Source of the DNA: Archangium sp.
Lineage (GTDB): Bacteria; Myxococcota; Myxococcia; Myxococcales; Myxococcaceae
Reading direction: 5' to 3'
Assembly: GCA_030695565.1 (NCBI GenBank)
Contig: JAUYRZ010000131.1
Coordinates: 22,808 to 86,807, forward strand
DNA: 64,000 bases
The notes under the pieces are model-generated. The model was given only the letters and a program-made list of their open reading frames with translations, did not search any database and was not told where the DNA came from. The stretch's first letter is position 1, and every line of letters starts with the position of its first letter. This document shows positions 1 to 9,588 of the stretch, one piece after another. Position numbers and translations under genes: made by a program.

Positions 1-886
1 GCAACGACGCCTTGCCCTGGGCCAACTGCTCCGCGCTCACCAGCAGCGGCGGGAGATCGGGCTCTGGGAAGTAGCGGTAGTCGTGCGCGTCTTCTTTGCT
101 GCGCATCGAGCGGGTCTCACCGCGCGCGACGTCGAAGAGCCGGGTCTCCTGCACGATCACACCACCGCCTTCGATGACCTCCACGTGGCGCGCGATCTCT
201 GCGTCGATCGCCAGCTTGATGTTGCGAAACGAGTTGAGGTTCTTCAGCTCACAGCGCGTGCCGTACTCCTTCGCGCCCTTCTTCATGATCGACACGTTGG
301 CGTCGCACCGGAAGCTGCCCTCTTCGAGGTTGCCGTCGTTGACGCCCACGGAGACGAGCACGTCGCGCAGGATCTTGAGGTACTCCACCGCTTCATCGGC
401 GCTGCGCAGGTCGGGCTCGGAGACGATCTCCAGCAGCGGCGTGCCCACCCGGTTCAGATCCACCAGCGTCAGCCCAGCGACCGCGTCGTGCACCGACTTC
501 CCGGCGTCTTCTTCGATGTGAATGCGGCGAATCTGCACGCGCTTCCCGGCCACCTCGAGCGTGATCCCGCCCCACTCGCAGATGGGAAACTCGTACTGCG
601 TGATCTGATAGCCCTTGGGGCTGTCCGGATAGAAGTAGTGCTTCCGCGACCACTCACTGCGCTCGTTGATGCGGCACTCGAGCGCGAGGCCGGCGCGGAC
701 GGCGAGCTCGACGACCTTCTCATTGAGCACCGGCATCGCACCGGGAAAACCCAGGCACACCGGCGTGGTGTGCGTGTTGGGCGCCGCGCCGAACGCCACG
801 CCCGCAGACGAGAACAGCTTGCTGCGCGTCAGCAACTGCGCGTGCACCTCGAGACCAATCACCGGCTGGAAGTCAGAGAGCGCCAC
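1..886 (-). CDS. gatB: Asp/Glu-tRNA amidotransferase subunit B (3' end outside window)
   Basis: GatB is the tRNA-binding kinase subunit of GatCAB. It activates mischarged Glu-tRNA(Gln) or Asp-tRNA(Asn) so that GatA-derived ammonia can amidate it. The N-terminus reads [18 protein letters not shown], the family-typical GLEVHAQL opening, and the last visible part holds [19 protein letters not shown], a GatB hallmark. About 295 codons are present; the C-terminal helical/YqeY tail lies left of the window. The start is GTG at 886 with AGGAG at 896-900. An ATG at 893 is in another frame and stops after six codons. It follows gatA by 30 nt in a gatC-gatA-gatB operon, which implies indirect Gln- and/or Asn-tRNA synthesis. 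Confidence 0.95.
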   Translation of the reverse strand, partial: MALSDFQPVIGLEVHAQLLTRSKLFSSAGVAFGAAPNTHTTPVCLGFPGAMPVLNEKVVELAVRAGLALECRINERSEWSRKHYFYPDSPKGYQITQYEFPICEWGGITLEVAGKRVQIRRIHIEEDAGKSVHDAVAGLTLVDLNRVGTPLLEIVSEPDLRSADEAVEYLKILRDVLVSVGVNDGNLEEGSFRCDANVSIMKKGAKEYGTRCELKNLNSFRNIKLAIDAEIARHVEVIEGGGVIVQETRLFDVARGETRSMRSKEDAHDYRYFPEPDLPPLLVSAEQLAQGKASL

Positions 887-916
887 GAAGCATCACTCCT
901 TGATCGAGGGTGGGCG

Positions 917-2362
917 TCACGGATTTGGACTCCAGGTGCAGAGGTCACGTTCGCGCTCGAGAGCACGCGCAGCGCGGAGAATGGTCACCTCATCGAAAGG
1001 CCGGCCGAGGAACTGCGCGCCGATGGGCAGCCCCTTCGACGACTTCGCGGTGGGCACGGAGAGCCCAGGCAGCCCGGCGAGGTTGCAGGGCAGCGTGAGC
1101 ACGTCCATCAGGTACATCGCGAGCGGGTCATCGAGCTTCTCCCCCAGCGGCCAGGCGCAGGTCGGTGAAGCGGCGCTCAGGATCACGTCGACGTCTCTGA
1201 AGGCCTCTTCGAAGTCACGGCGGATGAGCGTGCGCACCCGCTGCGCCTTCACGTAGTACGCGTCGTGGTAGCCGGCGCTGAGCGCGAAGGTGCCCAGCAT
1301 GATGCGGCGCTTCACCTCGGGGCCGAAGCCTTCGGCGCGGGAGCGCTGGTAGAGCTCGAGCAACTGCTTCGCGCCTTCCGTGCGATGACCGAAACGCACA
1401 CCGTCGTAGCGCGCGAGGTTCGACGACGCCTCGGCAGGGGCGATCACGTAGTAGACGGCGAGCGCGTGTCTCGTGTGCGGGAGCGAGATCTCCTTCACCT
1501 GGGCGCCCGCCGCTTCCAACGTCTTCGCGGATTCACGGATGGCGGCGGCGATCTCGGGATCCATACCCTCGACGAAGTACTCGCGGGGCAGGCCGACCTT
1601 CAGGCCCTGCACACCGCTCTCGAGTGCCGCGGTGAAGTCGGGCACGGCCACGTCAGCCGAGGTCGCGTCGTGGGGATCCCGCCCCGCGATGCCCTGCAGC
1701 AGCAGCGCCGCGTCACGCACCGTGCGGCCGAAGGGCCCGACTTGATCGAGCGAGCTGGCGAAGGCCACCACGCCGCTGCGGGAAACCCGGCCCCAGGTCG
1801 GCTTGAGCCCCACCACGTTGCACAACGCCGCGGGCTGGCGAATCGAGCCGCCCGTGTCGGTGCCCAGCGAGCCGAAACACTGCCTCGCGGCGACCGCGGC
1901 CGCTGAACCACCGCTGCTTCCTCCGGGCGTGCGATCGAGCGCGTAGGGGTTGTGTGTCTTCTTCAAGGCGCTCGACTCGGTGGAGCTGCCCATCGCGAAT
2001 TCGTCGAGGTTGGTCTTGCCGAGGATCACGGCTCCGGCGGCCTTCAAGCGCGCCGTCACCGTCGCGTCGTGCGGCGGCACGAAGCCCGAGAGCATCTGGC
2101 TGCCGGCGGTCGTCTCCACGCCGGCGGTGAGGATCATGTCTTTGAGCGCGACCGGCACTCCGTCGAGCGGACCGAGCCTGGTGCTTCGAGCGTCGGAGGC
2201 TTTCGCGGCGTCCAGCGCTCCTCGAGCGTCGACTCGGAGGAAGGCTCCGACCTTGTCGTCGGTGGCGGCGATTTGATCGAGGCAGGCTTGCGTGGCTTCG
2301 ACGGCGGAGAGCTCTCTCTTGGCGAGGGCCGCGCTCAGCTCGCTCAGCGATTGGGTGATCAT
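917..2362 (-). CDS. gatA: Asp/Glu-tRNA amidotransferase subunit A
   Basis: GatA is the glutaminase/amidase subunit that releases ammonia from glutamine for GatB. The 481-aa length is normal. The amidase-signature Ser-cisSer-Lys triad is visible: K74 in [10 protein letters not shown]149 in [10 protein letters not shown] and S173 in [11 protein letters not shown]. The spacing matches the Lys79/Ser154/Ser178 arrangement I recall for the Staphylococcus enzyme, offset by five. The ATG overlaps the gatC stop by 4 nt (ATGA at 2359-2362), so the two are translationally coupled. Confidence 0.97.
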   Translation of the reverse strand: MITQSLSELSAALAKRELSAVEATQACLDQIAATDDKVGAFLRVDARGALDAAKASDARSTRLGPLDGVPVALKDMILTAGVETTAGSQMLSGFVPPHDATVTARLKAAGAVILGKTNLDEFAMGSSTESSALKKTHNPYALDRTPGGSSGGSAAAVAARQCFGSLGTDTGGSIRQPAALCNVVGLKPTWGRVSRSGVVAFASSLDQVGPFGRTVRDAALLLQGIAGRDPHDATSADVAVPDFTAALESGVQGLKVGLPREYFVEGMDPEIAAAIRESAKTLEAAGAQVKEISLPHTRHALAVYYVIAPAEASSNLARYDGVRFGHRTEGAKQLLELYQRSRAEGFGPEVKRRIMLGTFALSAGYHDAYYVKAQRVRTLIRRDFEEAFRDVDVILSAASPTCAWPLGEKLDDPLAMYLMDVLTLPCNLAGLPGLSVPTAKSSKGLPIGAQFLGRPFDEVTILRAARALERERDLCTWSPNP

Positions 2363-2640
2363 TCGATCACCTTCGGGATCGCGAAGCTGGTGCCTTCTTT
2401 TTGCGGCGCGTTCTGCAGGGCCACGTCGACGGGGAGCTCGTCACGCACTTCGTCGGGCCTCGCGGCGGTGAGGGTCGCGAAGGTCGTCGGGGCGACTCCT
2501 TCGGTGTTCACCGCGGCCAATGCGTCGACGGCGTCGAGGACCGCAGAGAGTTGCGTCGAGAACTGCACCTCCTCTTCGGCCGAAAGAGAGAGGCGCGCCA
2601 ACTTCGCTACGTGACGGACTTGTTCGAGTTGGAGTTTCAC
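2359..2640 (-). CDS. gatC: Asp/Glu-tRNA amidotransferase subunit C
   Basis: GatC is the small belt-like subunit that stabilises the GatA-GatB interface. The 93-aa protein begins [20 protein letters not shown], typical of GatC (helical N-terminus, VxxvAkLArL motif), and ends in the usual hydrophobic tail. It is the first gene of gatC-gatA-gatB. The start is GTG at 2640. The only Shine-Dalgarno-like sequence (GAGGG) lies at the edge of the palindromic repeat at 2645-2676, so that repeat may supply the ribosome-binding site. The zinc-ribbon gene upstream is co-oriented 51 nt away. Confidence 0.95.
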   Translation of the reverse strand: MKLQLEQVRHVAKLARLSLSAEEEVQFSTQLSAVLDAVDALAAVNTEGVAPTTFATLTAARPDEVRDELPVDVALQNAPQKEGTSFAIPKVIE

Positions 2641-2644
2641 TTGG

Positions 2645-2676
2645 CCCTCACCCCGACCCTCTCCCGAAGGAGAGGG
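2645..2676. repeat. Dispersed palindromic repeat, copy 1
   Basis: CCCTCACCCCGACCCTCTCC followed by CGAAGGAGAGGG: the C-rich arm pairs with the G-rich arm. The same unit recurs at 7581, 15441, 26322, 49697 and 56534, and in split form around 12648-12775. It lies between the zinc-ribbon gene and gatC. No U-tract follows, so I do not call it a terminator. Confidence 0.8.
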
Positions 2677-2691
2677 CGTTGGTGTTGGAAG

Positions 2692-4134
2692 TCACTTCTT
2701 CAGGCGTTCGATGCTGTTGCGCGCCACGGCGGCTTCGGCGCCATCGGGCAACACTTCGAGGTAGCGCTGGTAGAACTCCACCGCCTTCTCGTTCTTGCCC
2801 TGAATCCGGAACGCTTCGGCCAGCCCCATGATCGCCGGGCCGTAGCGCCCGTTCAGCTTGAGCGCGGTCTCGAAGGTCGCCGCCGCAGCCGACGGGTTGG
2901 CCATGTCGAGCAACGCCAGGCCCCGGCCGGTGATCGGTTCGACGCGCTCAGGCTTGAGATCGGCCGCCTTGCCGTAGAAGTCGAGCGCCTGCTCAGGCTT
3001 GTCGCGTTCACGCAGGCGATCGCCCTGCGCCAGGTACCAGTCGAAGCTCTTCTTCTGCTCGACCACCACCGGCGGTGCGAGGGGAAGCCCCGCGTCGACG
3101 GCCGGAACACCCGCGTCGGGAACGCCCGCGTCTTCCACGCCCGCATCGGCGACGCCGGCATCGACCGCCACTTCTTCTTCCACGCTGGCGTCGAGCACTT
3201 CGACCGGCACCTGCGGAGGGGTGAGCGCCTTCACGCGCGCTTCTTCATCGAGCCGCGCCTGCTCCGTCGCGCGGGCTTCGATCAGCCGCTTCTGCTCGGG
3301 CTCGTAGTAACCGAAGTACCAACCGACGCCGCCGCCCACCAGCAGGCCGGCCAGCACGAGGGCGATCCACTTGCCGCTGCCGCCGGTCTTGCCGACAGCG
3401 CGGCGCAGCTCTTCATCACTGGGCTCAGGCGCACGGCGGGCGGCCGACTGCACCGCGACGTTCAGCGGCGGTGCAGGCGGGTGGCTGAACCGGCCGCCCT
3501 GCAACGTCTGCATGATGGGCGGAGACGAAGTCTGCGGCGGCGGGACCTCGGGCGTGCGGCCCGAAGGGCGGCGCGGGGCGGGCGGCTCAGGGGGCAGCGT
3601 CTCCTGCACTGGATCTGCGGGAGGCGGCTCGGGCGGAGAGAACTGCCCTCCACGCCACGTGTCGGTGATCTTCGCGCCGGGCGGGAGGGGCGGCTGCAGG
3701 CCGCGCTGCTGGGCCTCGAGCGAGCGGCCCTTCGAGGCGTCGTCGACGATCTGGAAGAAGCTGGCCAGCTCGGGGATGTCGCCCAGGCGCTTCCAGGTCT
3801 CGCCGCTGAGCGAAATCTGATCGTCGCGCGAGACCTTGCCTTCGATGATCCACTTCTGGAGCATCGTCAGATCGCGGCAGGGAAAGATGTTTCCGGAAGG
3901 CTGCTTGAGCTTCCACTCGCGGCTGGGCGGGGCCGGCGGCAGCTCGGAGCTGTGCCCGCTGTTGCTCAAGTTGATCGGCGGGTCACCGCGCGAAGGCAGC
4001 GTCACCACCAGCTGCTTCTTCTTCACCCGGAACACGTGGCCGCACGTGGTGCATTTGACGGTGACACCGTCCTCGGTGACGCGGGCGTCGTCGAGCTCGT
4101 ACTCCGTCTGACATTTGGGACAACCGACGTCCAT
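2692..4134 (-). CDS. Zinc-ribbon / GYF-like / TPR membrane protein
   Basis: A 480-aa modular protein. Residues 1-36 form an MJ0042-type zinc ribbon with C5/C8 and C28/C31. About residues 65-110 resemble a GYF_2 domain (WKLKQPSG, then GETWKRLGDIPELASFF). A Pro-rich linker follows, then a transmembrane helix (WIALVLAGLLVGGGVGWYFG), a charged coiled segment and a DAGV low-complexity repeat (nt 3100-3180). The C-terminal ~110 residues contain TPR-like helices (YGKAADLKPERVEPITGRG and FYQRYLEVLPDGAEAAVA). Proteins with this order are frequent in myxobacteria; the function is unknown, and tethering or regulation at the inner membrane is inferred. It may be co-transcribed with gatCAB. No Shine-Dalgarno sequence is visible before the ATG. 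Confidence 0.85.
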   Translation of the reverse strand: MDVGCPKCQTEYELDDARVTEDGVTVKCTTCGHVFRVKKKQLVVTLPSRGDPPINLSNSGHSSELPPAPPSREWKLKQPSGNIFPCRDLTMLQKWIIEGKVSRDDQISLSGETWKRLGDIPELASFFQIVDDASKGRSLEAQQRGLQPPLPPGAKITDTWRGGQFSPPEPPPADPVQETLPPEPPAPRRPSGRTPEVPPPQTSSPPIMQTLQGGRFSHPPAPPLNVAVQSAARRAPEPSDEELRRAVGKTGGSGKWIALVLAGLLVGGGVGWYFGYYEPEQKRLIEARATEQARLDEEARVKALTPPQVPVEVLDASVEEEVAVDAGVADAGVEDAGVPDAGVPAVDAGLPLAPPVVVEQKKSFDWYLAQGDRLRERDKPEQALDFYGKAADLKPERVEPITGRGLALLDMANPSAAAATFETALKLNGRYGPAIMGLAEAFRIQGKNEKAVEFYQRYLEVLPDGAEAAVARNSIERLKK

Positions 4135-4212
4135 GGGTGGCTCGCACCGTAGATCACCCAGAGTTCCCCGTCGTGGAACTTGCGGGCAGGTGGCCGAATC
4201 GCCGCCGAAAAA

Positions 4213-4240
4213 TTGCGGGCCCGCCGCCCCCCCCTACAGT
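4213..4240 (+). promoter_or_regulatory. Candidate sigma70 promoter for ftsK
   Basis: TTGCGG (4213-4218) and TACAGT (4235-4240) are separated by 16 nt of C-rich sequence. The predicted transcription start near 4247 gives a leader of about 30 nt before ftsK. AGGGG at 4262-4266 could be its ribosome-binding site. This is motif recognition only. Confidence 0.4.
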
Positions 4241-4276
4241 GGCCGATGGATCAGCCTTCTACAGGGGTGTCTCAGC

Positions 4277-7200
4277 ATGTCGGTCAAGCGCAAGGGCGAT
4301 AAGTCCGTTCTCTCGAAGCAGGACATCGCGACGAGGCGGAAGGTGCTCACGCAGAAGAAGATGAAGCACTCGGGCACGGGTCGACGGGCGATCCTGGGCG
4401 TGGCCCTGCTCGCCTTCAACGTGATGGCCATGCTGGCCGTGGCCACCTTCGACGCCCACGACCGGCTCGGCCCCGGGTTCCGCAACGCGGTGGGGCCGGT
4501 CGGTCACGCCCTCGCCGAGGCCCTGCGCGGACTGCTGGGCATCTGCGCCTTCGTGTTGCCCCTGGTCGGGCTCTACGCCGCCGGCATTCTCTTCGTGGGT
4601 GATCGCGAGCGACGCCGCTGGCCTCAGGCGCTCGCCCTGGGCCTGCTGCTGATCGCCGGCGCCATCCTCTGCCAGCTCATGTTCAAGGAAGACGCCTCGT
4701 GGGCACACGCTCCGGGCGGTCTCATCGGGCGCGAGCTGGGGGGGCTGATGACGGCCTTGTTCTCGACCGTGGGCACGGTGGTGCTGGTGAGCGCGATCGC
4801 CGCGGTCGCCTTCATCGTGGGCACGCAGTTCGCGTTCCTCCGGCTGTGCGGCTGGGCGTGGGAGAAGTCGTTGGTGGGTTTCGAGGCGCTCAAGGTCTGG
4901 GCGCTGGCCTTCATGGAGAAGCAGAAGCAGGGCTACGCCGACCGCAAACTCGCGGCAGAGAAGGCCGAGGAAGAAGAGGCTGCCTTCCTCGCTCAGCTGG
5001 AGACCGAAGAGGCCGAGCTCGCCGAGCTGGAAGCGACCGCCAACGAGGCCGAAGCCGCCGCCGAAGAGGCGATGCTGGAGCAGCAGAACAAGGAGAACCT
5101 CAAGCTGGCAGACCTGGTGGAGAAGGATCGGCTCAAGGCCGAACGCGAGAAGGCGCTGGTGCAGCTCGAGGCCGCGCGGCTGGCCCGCGAAGCGCTCAAG
5201 GCCGCTCGCGCCAACCAGAAGGATCAGCGCAAGGAGAACGCCGCGGCACTCGCGCCCGGAATTCTCAACGGCGCGCAGCCGAGCTCGCCCCCGCCTTCGA
5301 TGGCGCAGCAGCCTTCACTCGCCGCGAACAACGGCGATCCCGCGTGGGCCTCGGCGTTCAACTTCGGGCCCGCGAGCGCCTCGCAGCCCAGCTCGCCTCC
5401 CCTGCCTTCGGAGCTGCTGCAGTCGGTGCCTCCGCCCCGCCGCGTGCCGAACATCATCGAGGCGCCGGCCGCCCCGCCTCCGGCCCCGGTGGAGTCGTTC
5501 GTCTCGTCACCGAAGATCGCCCCGCTGGAGGCCGCCATCGCCGCCGCTCCCGCGATGCCCGCCATCACCGCCCCCATGGCCCTGGCGCCCGCCGGTGCCA
5601 CCGCGCTGGCCCGCATGCCGTTGATCGTGGAGCCCAAGGCGCCGCCCAAGCCCACCCGCCGCGAAGACTTCGTCTTCACCAAGGGCCGCTCGAACTTCGA
5701 AGTGCCGCCGCTCGATCTGCTCGAGGTGCACCGCAAAGAGCGCACCGCGGTCGACAAGAGCACCTACCTGGAGACCGCTGAGCGCCTCACCGCCAAGCTG
5801 CGCGACTTCGGCATCGACGGCGAAGTGGTGGAGATCCGCCCCGGCCCGGTGGTCACCATGTACGAGTTCAAGCCCGCGCCCGGCGTGAAGATCAGCCGCA
5901 TCGCGTCGCTGTCAGACGACCTCGCGATGGCGATGGAGGCCATGCGCGTACGCATCGTCGCGCCCATTCCCGGCAAGGGCGTGGTCGGCGTCGAGGTGCC
6001 GAACAAGGATCGCGAGATGGTCTTCCTCAAGGAGATCGCCGAGCAGGACGCTTTCCAGAAATCGAACACGCGCCTCACGATGTGCCTGGGCAAGGACATC
6101 GAAGGCACGCCGTACATCCTCGACCTCGCCAAGGCGCCTCACCTGCTGATGGCAGGCACCACCGGCTCGGGTAAGTCGGTGAGCGTCAACGCGATGATCA
6201 TGTCGATCCTCATGAAGAGCACGCCCGAAGAGGTGCGCTTCATCATGGTGGATCCGAAGATGCTCGAGCTCTCGGTGTACGAGGGCATTCCGCACCTGTT
6301 GTTGCCCGTCGTGACCGACCCGAGGAAGGCGGCCATCGCGCTGCAGTGGGCGGTCGACGAGATGACCCGCCGCTACAAGCTGTTGTCCGAAGCGGGCGTG
6401 CGCAACATCACCGGCTACAACACCCACGTCGAAGCCGAGGTGGCGAAGAAGCGCGCCTCGAAGACGGTGGTCGACGCGAAGCCCACGGTGATCAAGCCTC
6501 CGAAGGTCGAGGAGAAGCCGGTCATTTCGTCGAAGGTGGTCGAAGCGCCGCCTGCCGAACTGCCTGCGCTCGAGGTGGCTCCGGCCGAGGTGAAGAAGAA
6601 GAAGCGCATGTTGATCGTCGATGTCGCCGGCGAGTCGGGCAACGCGCCGGCCACCGAAGCGAACGCGCTCGAAGCGGCGCCCTCCCCTGCCGGCCTCGAG
6701 CTGGGCGTCGCGGTGCCGAAGGATCTGCCCGAAGATCCGCGCGAAGAGATCGCGGCCGAGGTCGAGGCGCTCGCGAAGGAAGGCGAGATTCGCGTCGACG
6801 AGCAGGCCATCACCGAGTCGGAGCAGGAAGCCGCTGCCCTGGCGATGGCGGCCACCGAGCGCGCCGCGGTCGAGGCCGAGAGCGAGCAGGAGCTCAAAAA
6901 GCTGCCGTACATCATCGTGGTCATCGACGAGCTGGCCGACCTGATGATGGTCGCCTCGAAAGAGGTCGAGACGTCGATCGCCCGCCTCGCGCAGATGGCG
7001 CGCGCCGCCGGCATTCACCTGATGGTCGCCACCCAGCGCCCGTCGACCGACGTCGTCACCGGCATCATCAAGGCGAACTTCCCCACGCGCATCAGCTTCA
7101 TGCTGCGCAGCAAGCCCGACTCGATGACCATTCTCGGCACGGTCGGCGCTGAAGCGCTGCTCGGCATGGGCGACATGCTCATCATGCCGCCCACCAGCGC

Positions 7201-7573
7201 GCACCTGCAGCGCGTGCACGGCTGCTTCGTGTCGGAGGCGGAGATCAAGAAGGTGGTCGATCACCTCAAGGCGCAGGGCACGCCGGTCTACGACGAGAAC
7301 ATCTTGAAGCCGCGTGAAGACGACGGTGATGGCGAGAGCCCCGAGGACGATCTGTCCGACGAGCTGTACGACCAGGCCATCGCGATCGTCTCGGAGATGC
7401 GGCAGGTCAGCATCTCGATGCTCCAGCGCAAGATGCGCATCGGCTACAACCGCTCGGCGCGCATGATCGAACGCATGGAGCGCGAGGGGCTCGTCGGTGC
7501 GGCCGACGGCGCGAAGCCGCGTGACGTGTTGGTCAGGCCGGTGGGGCAAATGCCGGGCAGCGCCAGCATGTGA
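4277..7573 (+). CDS. ftsK: FtsK/SpoIIIE DNA translocase with large motor-domain insert
   Basis: Septum-located DNA pump that clears and resolves chromosomes at division. The start chosen is ATG 4277 (MSVKRKGDKSVLSKQ), after AGGGG, giving 1,098 aa. There are four transmembrane helices within residues 38-190, then a Glu/Ala-rich coiled linker and a Pro/Ala-rich stretch (to about residue 470). The motor follows, with Walker A GTTGSGKSV at residue 627, Walker B IIVVIDELADL at 879 and RAAGIHLMVATQRPS. The C-terminus is a winged-helix gamma domain (QVSISMLQRKMRIGYNRSAR). Between GVRNITGYN and the Walker B strand, about 155 residues of charged, Ala/Glu/Lys-rich sequence (nt 6424-6893) replace a loop that is usually 15-40 residues. 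All other motor motifs are intact, so it is probably active. Confidence 0.96.
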   Translation: MSVKRKGDKSVLSKQDIATRRKVLTQKKMKHSGTGRRAILGVALLAFNVMAMLAVATFDAHDRLGPGFRNAVGPVGHALAEALRGLLGICAFVLPLVGLYAAGILFVGDRERRRWPQALALGLLLIAGAILCQLMFKEDASWAHAPGGLIGRELGGLMTALFSTVGTVVLVSAIAAVAFIVGTQFAFLRLCGWAWEKSLVGFEALKVWALAFMEKQKQGYADRKLAAEKAEEEEAAFLAQLETEEAELAELEATANEAEAAAEEAMLEQQNKENLKLADLVEKDRLKAEREKALVQLEAARLAREALKAARANQKDQRKENAAALAPGILNGAQPSSPPPSMAQQPSLAANNGDPAWASAFNFGPASASQPSSPPLPSELLQSVPPPRRVPNIIEAPAAPPPAPVESFVSSPKIAPLEAAIAAAPAMPAITAPMALAPAGATALARMPLIVEPKAPPKPTRREDFVFTKGRSNFEVPPLDLLEVHRKERTAVDKSTYLETAERLTAKLRDFGIDGEVVEIRPGPVVTMYEFKPAPGVKISRIASLSDDLAMAMEAMRVRIVAPIPGKGVVGVEVPNKDREMVFLKEIAEQDAFQKSNTRLTMCLGKDIEGTPYILDLAKAPHLLMAGTTGSGKSVSVNAMIMSILMKSTPEEVRFIMVDPKMLELSVYEGIPHLLLPVVTDPRKAAIALQWAVDEMTRRYKLLSEAGVRNITGYNTHVEAEVAKKRASKTVVDAKPTVIKPPKVEEKPVISSKVVEAPPAELPALEVAPAEVKKKKRMLIVDVAGESGNAPATEANALEAAPSPAGLELGVAVPKDLPEDPREEIAAEVEALAKEGEIRVDEQAITESEQEAAALAMAATERAAVEAESEQELKKLPYIIVVIDELADLMMVASKEVETSIARLAQMARAAGIHLMVATQRPSTDVVTGIIKANFPTRISFMLRSKPDSMTILGTVGAEALLGMGDMLIMPPTSAHLQRVHGCFVSEAEIKKVVDHLKAQGTPVYDENILKPREDDGDGESPEDDLSDELYDQAIAIVSEMRQVSISMLQRKMRIGYNRSARMIERMEREGLVGAADGAKPRDVLVRPVGQMPGSASM

Positions 7574-7580
7574 AGGAGCT

Positions 7581-7616
7581 CCCTCTCCCCCGCGGGGGAG
7601 AGGGTTGGGGAGAGGG
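7581..7616. repeat. Dispersed palindromic repeat, copy 2
   Basis: CCCTCTCCCCCGCGGGGGAG followed by AGGGTTGGGGAGAGGG, 7 nt after the ftsK stop. The first 24 nt form a near-perfect hairpin. It belongs to the same family as 2645-2676 but in the opposite orientation of the spacer. Confidence 0.8.
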
Positions 7617-7647
7617 CCGACGCCCTTTTGCTGTACTCTCCGCGGCC

Positions 7648-9588
7648 ATGCGCAACGGCTGGCTGGTGGTCGCGGTGTCGCTGTGGGGCTGTGCAAGCGG
7701 GTTCGCAACGTTGGACGTGAAGACGTTGCCCACCGCGAAGGATCACCCGAACGCGAAGTACGTCGTGCTGCTGGATGAGACGGTGGCCCGCTTCGTACCC
7801 GAGGGGCCCGGGGGCGCGCCGCAGGTGATCCTCACCTCGCGATGGCGAGCGAAGATCCTCAAGCCGACCGTGCTCCCGCCGATGCGCGCCTGGTACAGCC
7901 GCACCTTCACGCACGTCGAGTCGATGCGCGGCCGGGTGGTCAAGCCCGACGGCACCGAAGAGCGCATCGACGACGAGAAGCGGTCGGATCGCCCGGTCTT
8001 CGACGGCAGCGTGCTCTTCACCGACGACCGCGTGGTGGAGATCCCCGTGCCTCCCCTGCCCGTGGGTTCGGTGTTCGAGTCGGAGATCGTCACGCGCCGC
8101 CTCGACGTGAAGCCCTACGTGCTGCGAGAACGCTTCGGCGACGAAGTGCCCGTGGTGGCCGCCCGGGTGATCGTCACCACGCCACGAGACTGGGTGATCC
8201 GCTGGACGGTGCAGTCCTTCGACGGGAAGCCTTTCGCACCCCAGGAAGAGATCGAAGGCGACGTGAAGAAGTGGACCTTCGAGCGCCGCGATCTGCCGGC
8301 GGTGAACATCGACCCGCAGGGGCCGGCGTCGTGGGCCCTCGTGCCCCTGGTCGCCGTGCGCCTGGAGGAGTGGAAGGAGCAGGGACAGACGAAGCAGGCC
8401 TTTCCTTCCCCTGAAGCACTCTCTGCCTGGTTGGCCACGCAATACGCCGAGCAGGCCCGCGTGACGCCCGAGCTGGAGAGCACGGTCAAGCAGGTGCTCG
8501 CCGAGGTGCCCGACGAGCCGAACGCGAAGGCGCGCGCGCTCTACGAGTACGCCTGCCGGAGCATTCAGTACTGCGCCATCGAGATCGGCTACGGCGGGTG
8601 GATCCCCCATGACGCACCGACGGTGCAGAAGGGCCGCTACGGAGACTGCAAGGACAAGGCGACCTACCTGCACACGCTGCTGCGCATCGCGGGGGTCTCC
8701 TCTGCACCGACGCTCATTTATTCGCACACCGGCACGCCGATGCCCTTTCAGCTCCCTTCGCTGGGAGCGAACTTCAACCACGCGATCCTCGCGGTCGATC
8801 TCCCCGATGGGGGCACCGTGTACGCCGACCCGACCTGGCGCGCCGTGCCCTTCGGTCAGCTGCCGCCCAACGATCAAGAAGCGACCGTGCTCGAGCTGCG
8901 CGAGGGCGGCGCGCCTTTGAAGAGGACACCCGCGAGCCCGGCCGAGAGCAACCTCGAACGCCAGGCCGTCACGCTCACCCTCGACGGAAGAGGTGACGGA
9001 GAAGGCACCATCAGCCTCGAGACGCGCGGGGCGAACGCCCTGCCGGTCAAGCAGCGCCTGCTCACCGGTACCGGCAAGCTGGCTGAGTGGTTGGGTCACC
9101 AGGTGTGGAACCGATCGGCCCACGTGGCCACCGCGAGGCCGACCGTCACCGGCGACTTCGTCGACCGGGTCGCGGTGGAAGGCACCCTCGAGGTGCGTCA
9201 GCTCTTCGCGCGCAGTACGCAAGGCGACGCGCTGCTTCGGGTGTCGGAGCTCTTCGAGCCCTGGGGCCATCCCTGGCCGGAGAATCGGAAGACCAACGTC
9301 GTCTACCCGTACGCAGAGACGATGGAGTCGAGCCTCGTTCTCAAGCTGCCCCCCGGGTCAGAGGTGAGATCGGTGCCGCAGGACATCGAGGTGGAGTCGG
9401 CCGACGGTGCCTACCGCTCGCGCTGGAAGAAGATCGACGGTGGTCTCGAAGTGACACGCACGATGACGCGCCGCAATCGGGTCATCCCCGTCGCGCGCCT
9501 GCCTGAGGCGAACCGCTTCATCAGCGAAGTGCTGCACGCCGAACATGCCGCGGCCGTGCTGCGCTTTCCCGTGGAGGCGTCGCGATGA
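7648..9588 (+). CDS. DUF3857 / transglutaminase-like lipoprotein
   Basis: A 646-aa exported protein. The N-terminus MRNGWLVVAVSLWGC looks like a lipoprotein signal with Cys15. The DUF3857 beta domain (about residues 35-260) is followed by a transglutaminase-like fold. Its complete triad is Cys334 (YGDCKDKATYL), His378 (NFNHAILAV) and Asp394 (YADPTW). The C-terminal ~200 residues are beta-rich. DUF3857-transglutaminase proteins are common in Bacteroidetes and myxobacteria, and their substrate is unknown. No Shine-Dalgarno sequence is seen; TACTCT at 7634-7639 lies 8 nt before the ATG, which fits a leaderless start. It overlaps the next paralogue by 4 nt. Confidence 0.85.
   Translation: MRNGWLVVAVSLWGCASGFATLDVKTLPTAKDHPNAKYVVLLDETVARFVPEGPGGAPQVILTSRWRAKILKPTVLPPMRAWYSRTFTHVESMRGRVVKPDGTEERIDDEKRSDRPVFDGSVLFTDDRVVEIPVPPLPVGSVFESEIVTRRLDVKPYVLRERFGDEVPVVAARVIVTTPRDWVIRWTVQSFDGKPFAPQEEIEGDVKKWTFERRDLPAVNIDPQGPASWALVPLVAVRLEEWKEQGQTKQAFPSPEALSAWLATQYAEQARVTPELESTVKQVLAEVPDEPNAKARALYEYACRSIQYCAIEIGYGGWIPHDAPTVQKGRYGDCKDKATYLHTLLRIAGVSSAPTLIYSHTGTPMPFQLPSLGANFNHAILAVDLPDGGTVYADPTWRAVPFGQLPPNDQEATVLELREGGAPLKRTPASPAESNLERQAVTLTLDGRGDGEGTISLETRGANALPVKQRLLTGTGKLAEWLGHQVWNRSAHVATARPTVTGDFVDRVAVEGTLEVRQLFARSTQGDALLRVSELFEPWGHPWPENRKTNVVYPYAETMESSLVLKLPPGSEVRSVPQDIEVESADGAYRSRWKKIDGGLEVTRTMTRRNRVIPVARLPEANRFISEVLHAEHAAAVLRFPVEASR

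Noticed and set aside
875..893. ATG at 893 as the gatB start
   Set aside because: That frame stops after six codons. GTG 886 is in the GatB frame and well spaced from AGGAG.
4115..4276. N-terminal extension of FtsK
   Set aside because: The extra 54 residues are Arg/Pro-rich and cross the candidate promoter. ATG 4277 has AGGGG upstream and gives a normal FtsK N-terminus.
6424..6893. FtsK insert as an intein
   Set aside because: It lacks intein ends (no Cys/Ser at the junction, no terminal His-Asn) and any endonuclease motif. It is charged low-complexity sequence.
5912..7708. 598-codon open frame on the minus strand opposite ftsK
   Set aside because: Antisense to a gene with clear FtsK motifs. 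Its translation is His/Arg/Gly-rich with no domain, as expected from GC-rich third-codon positions.
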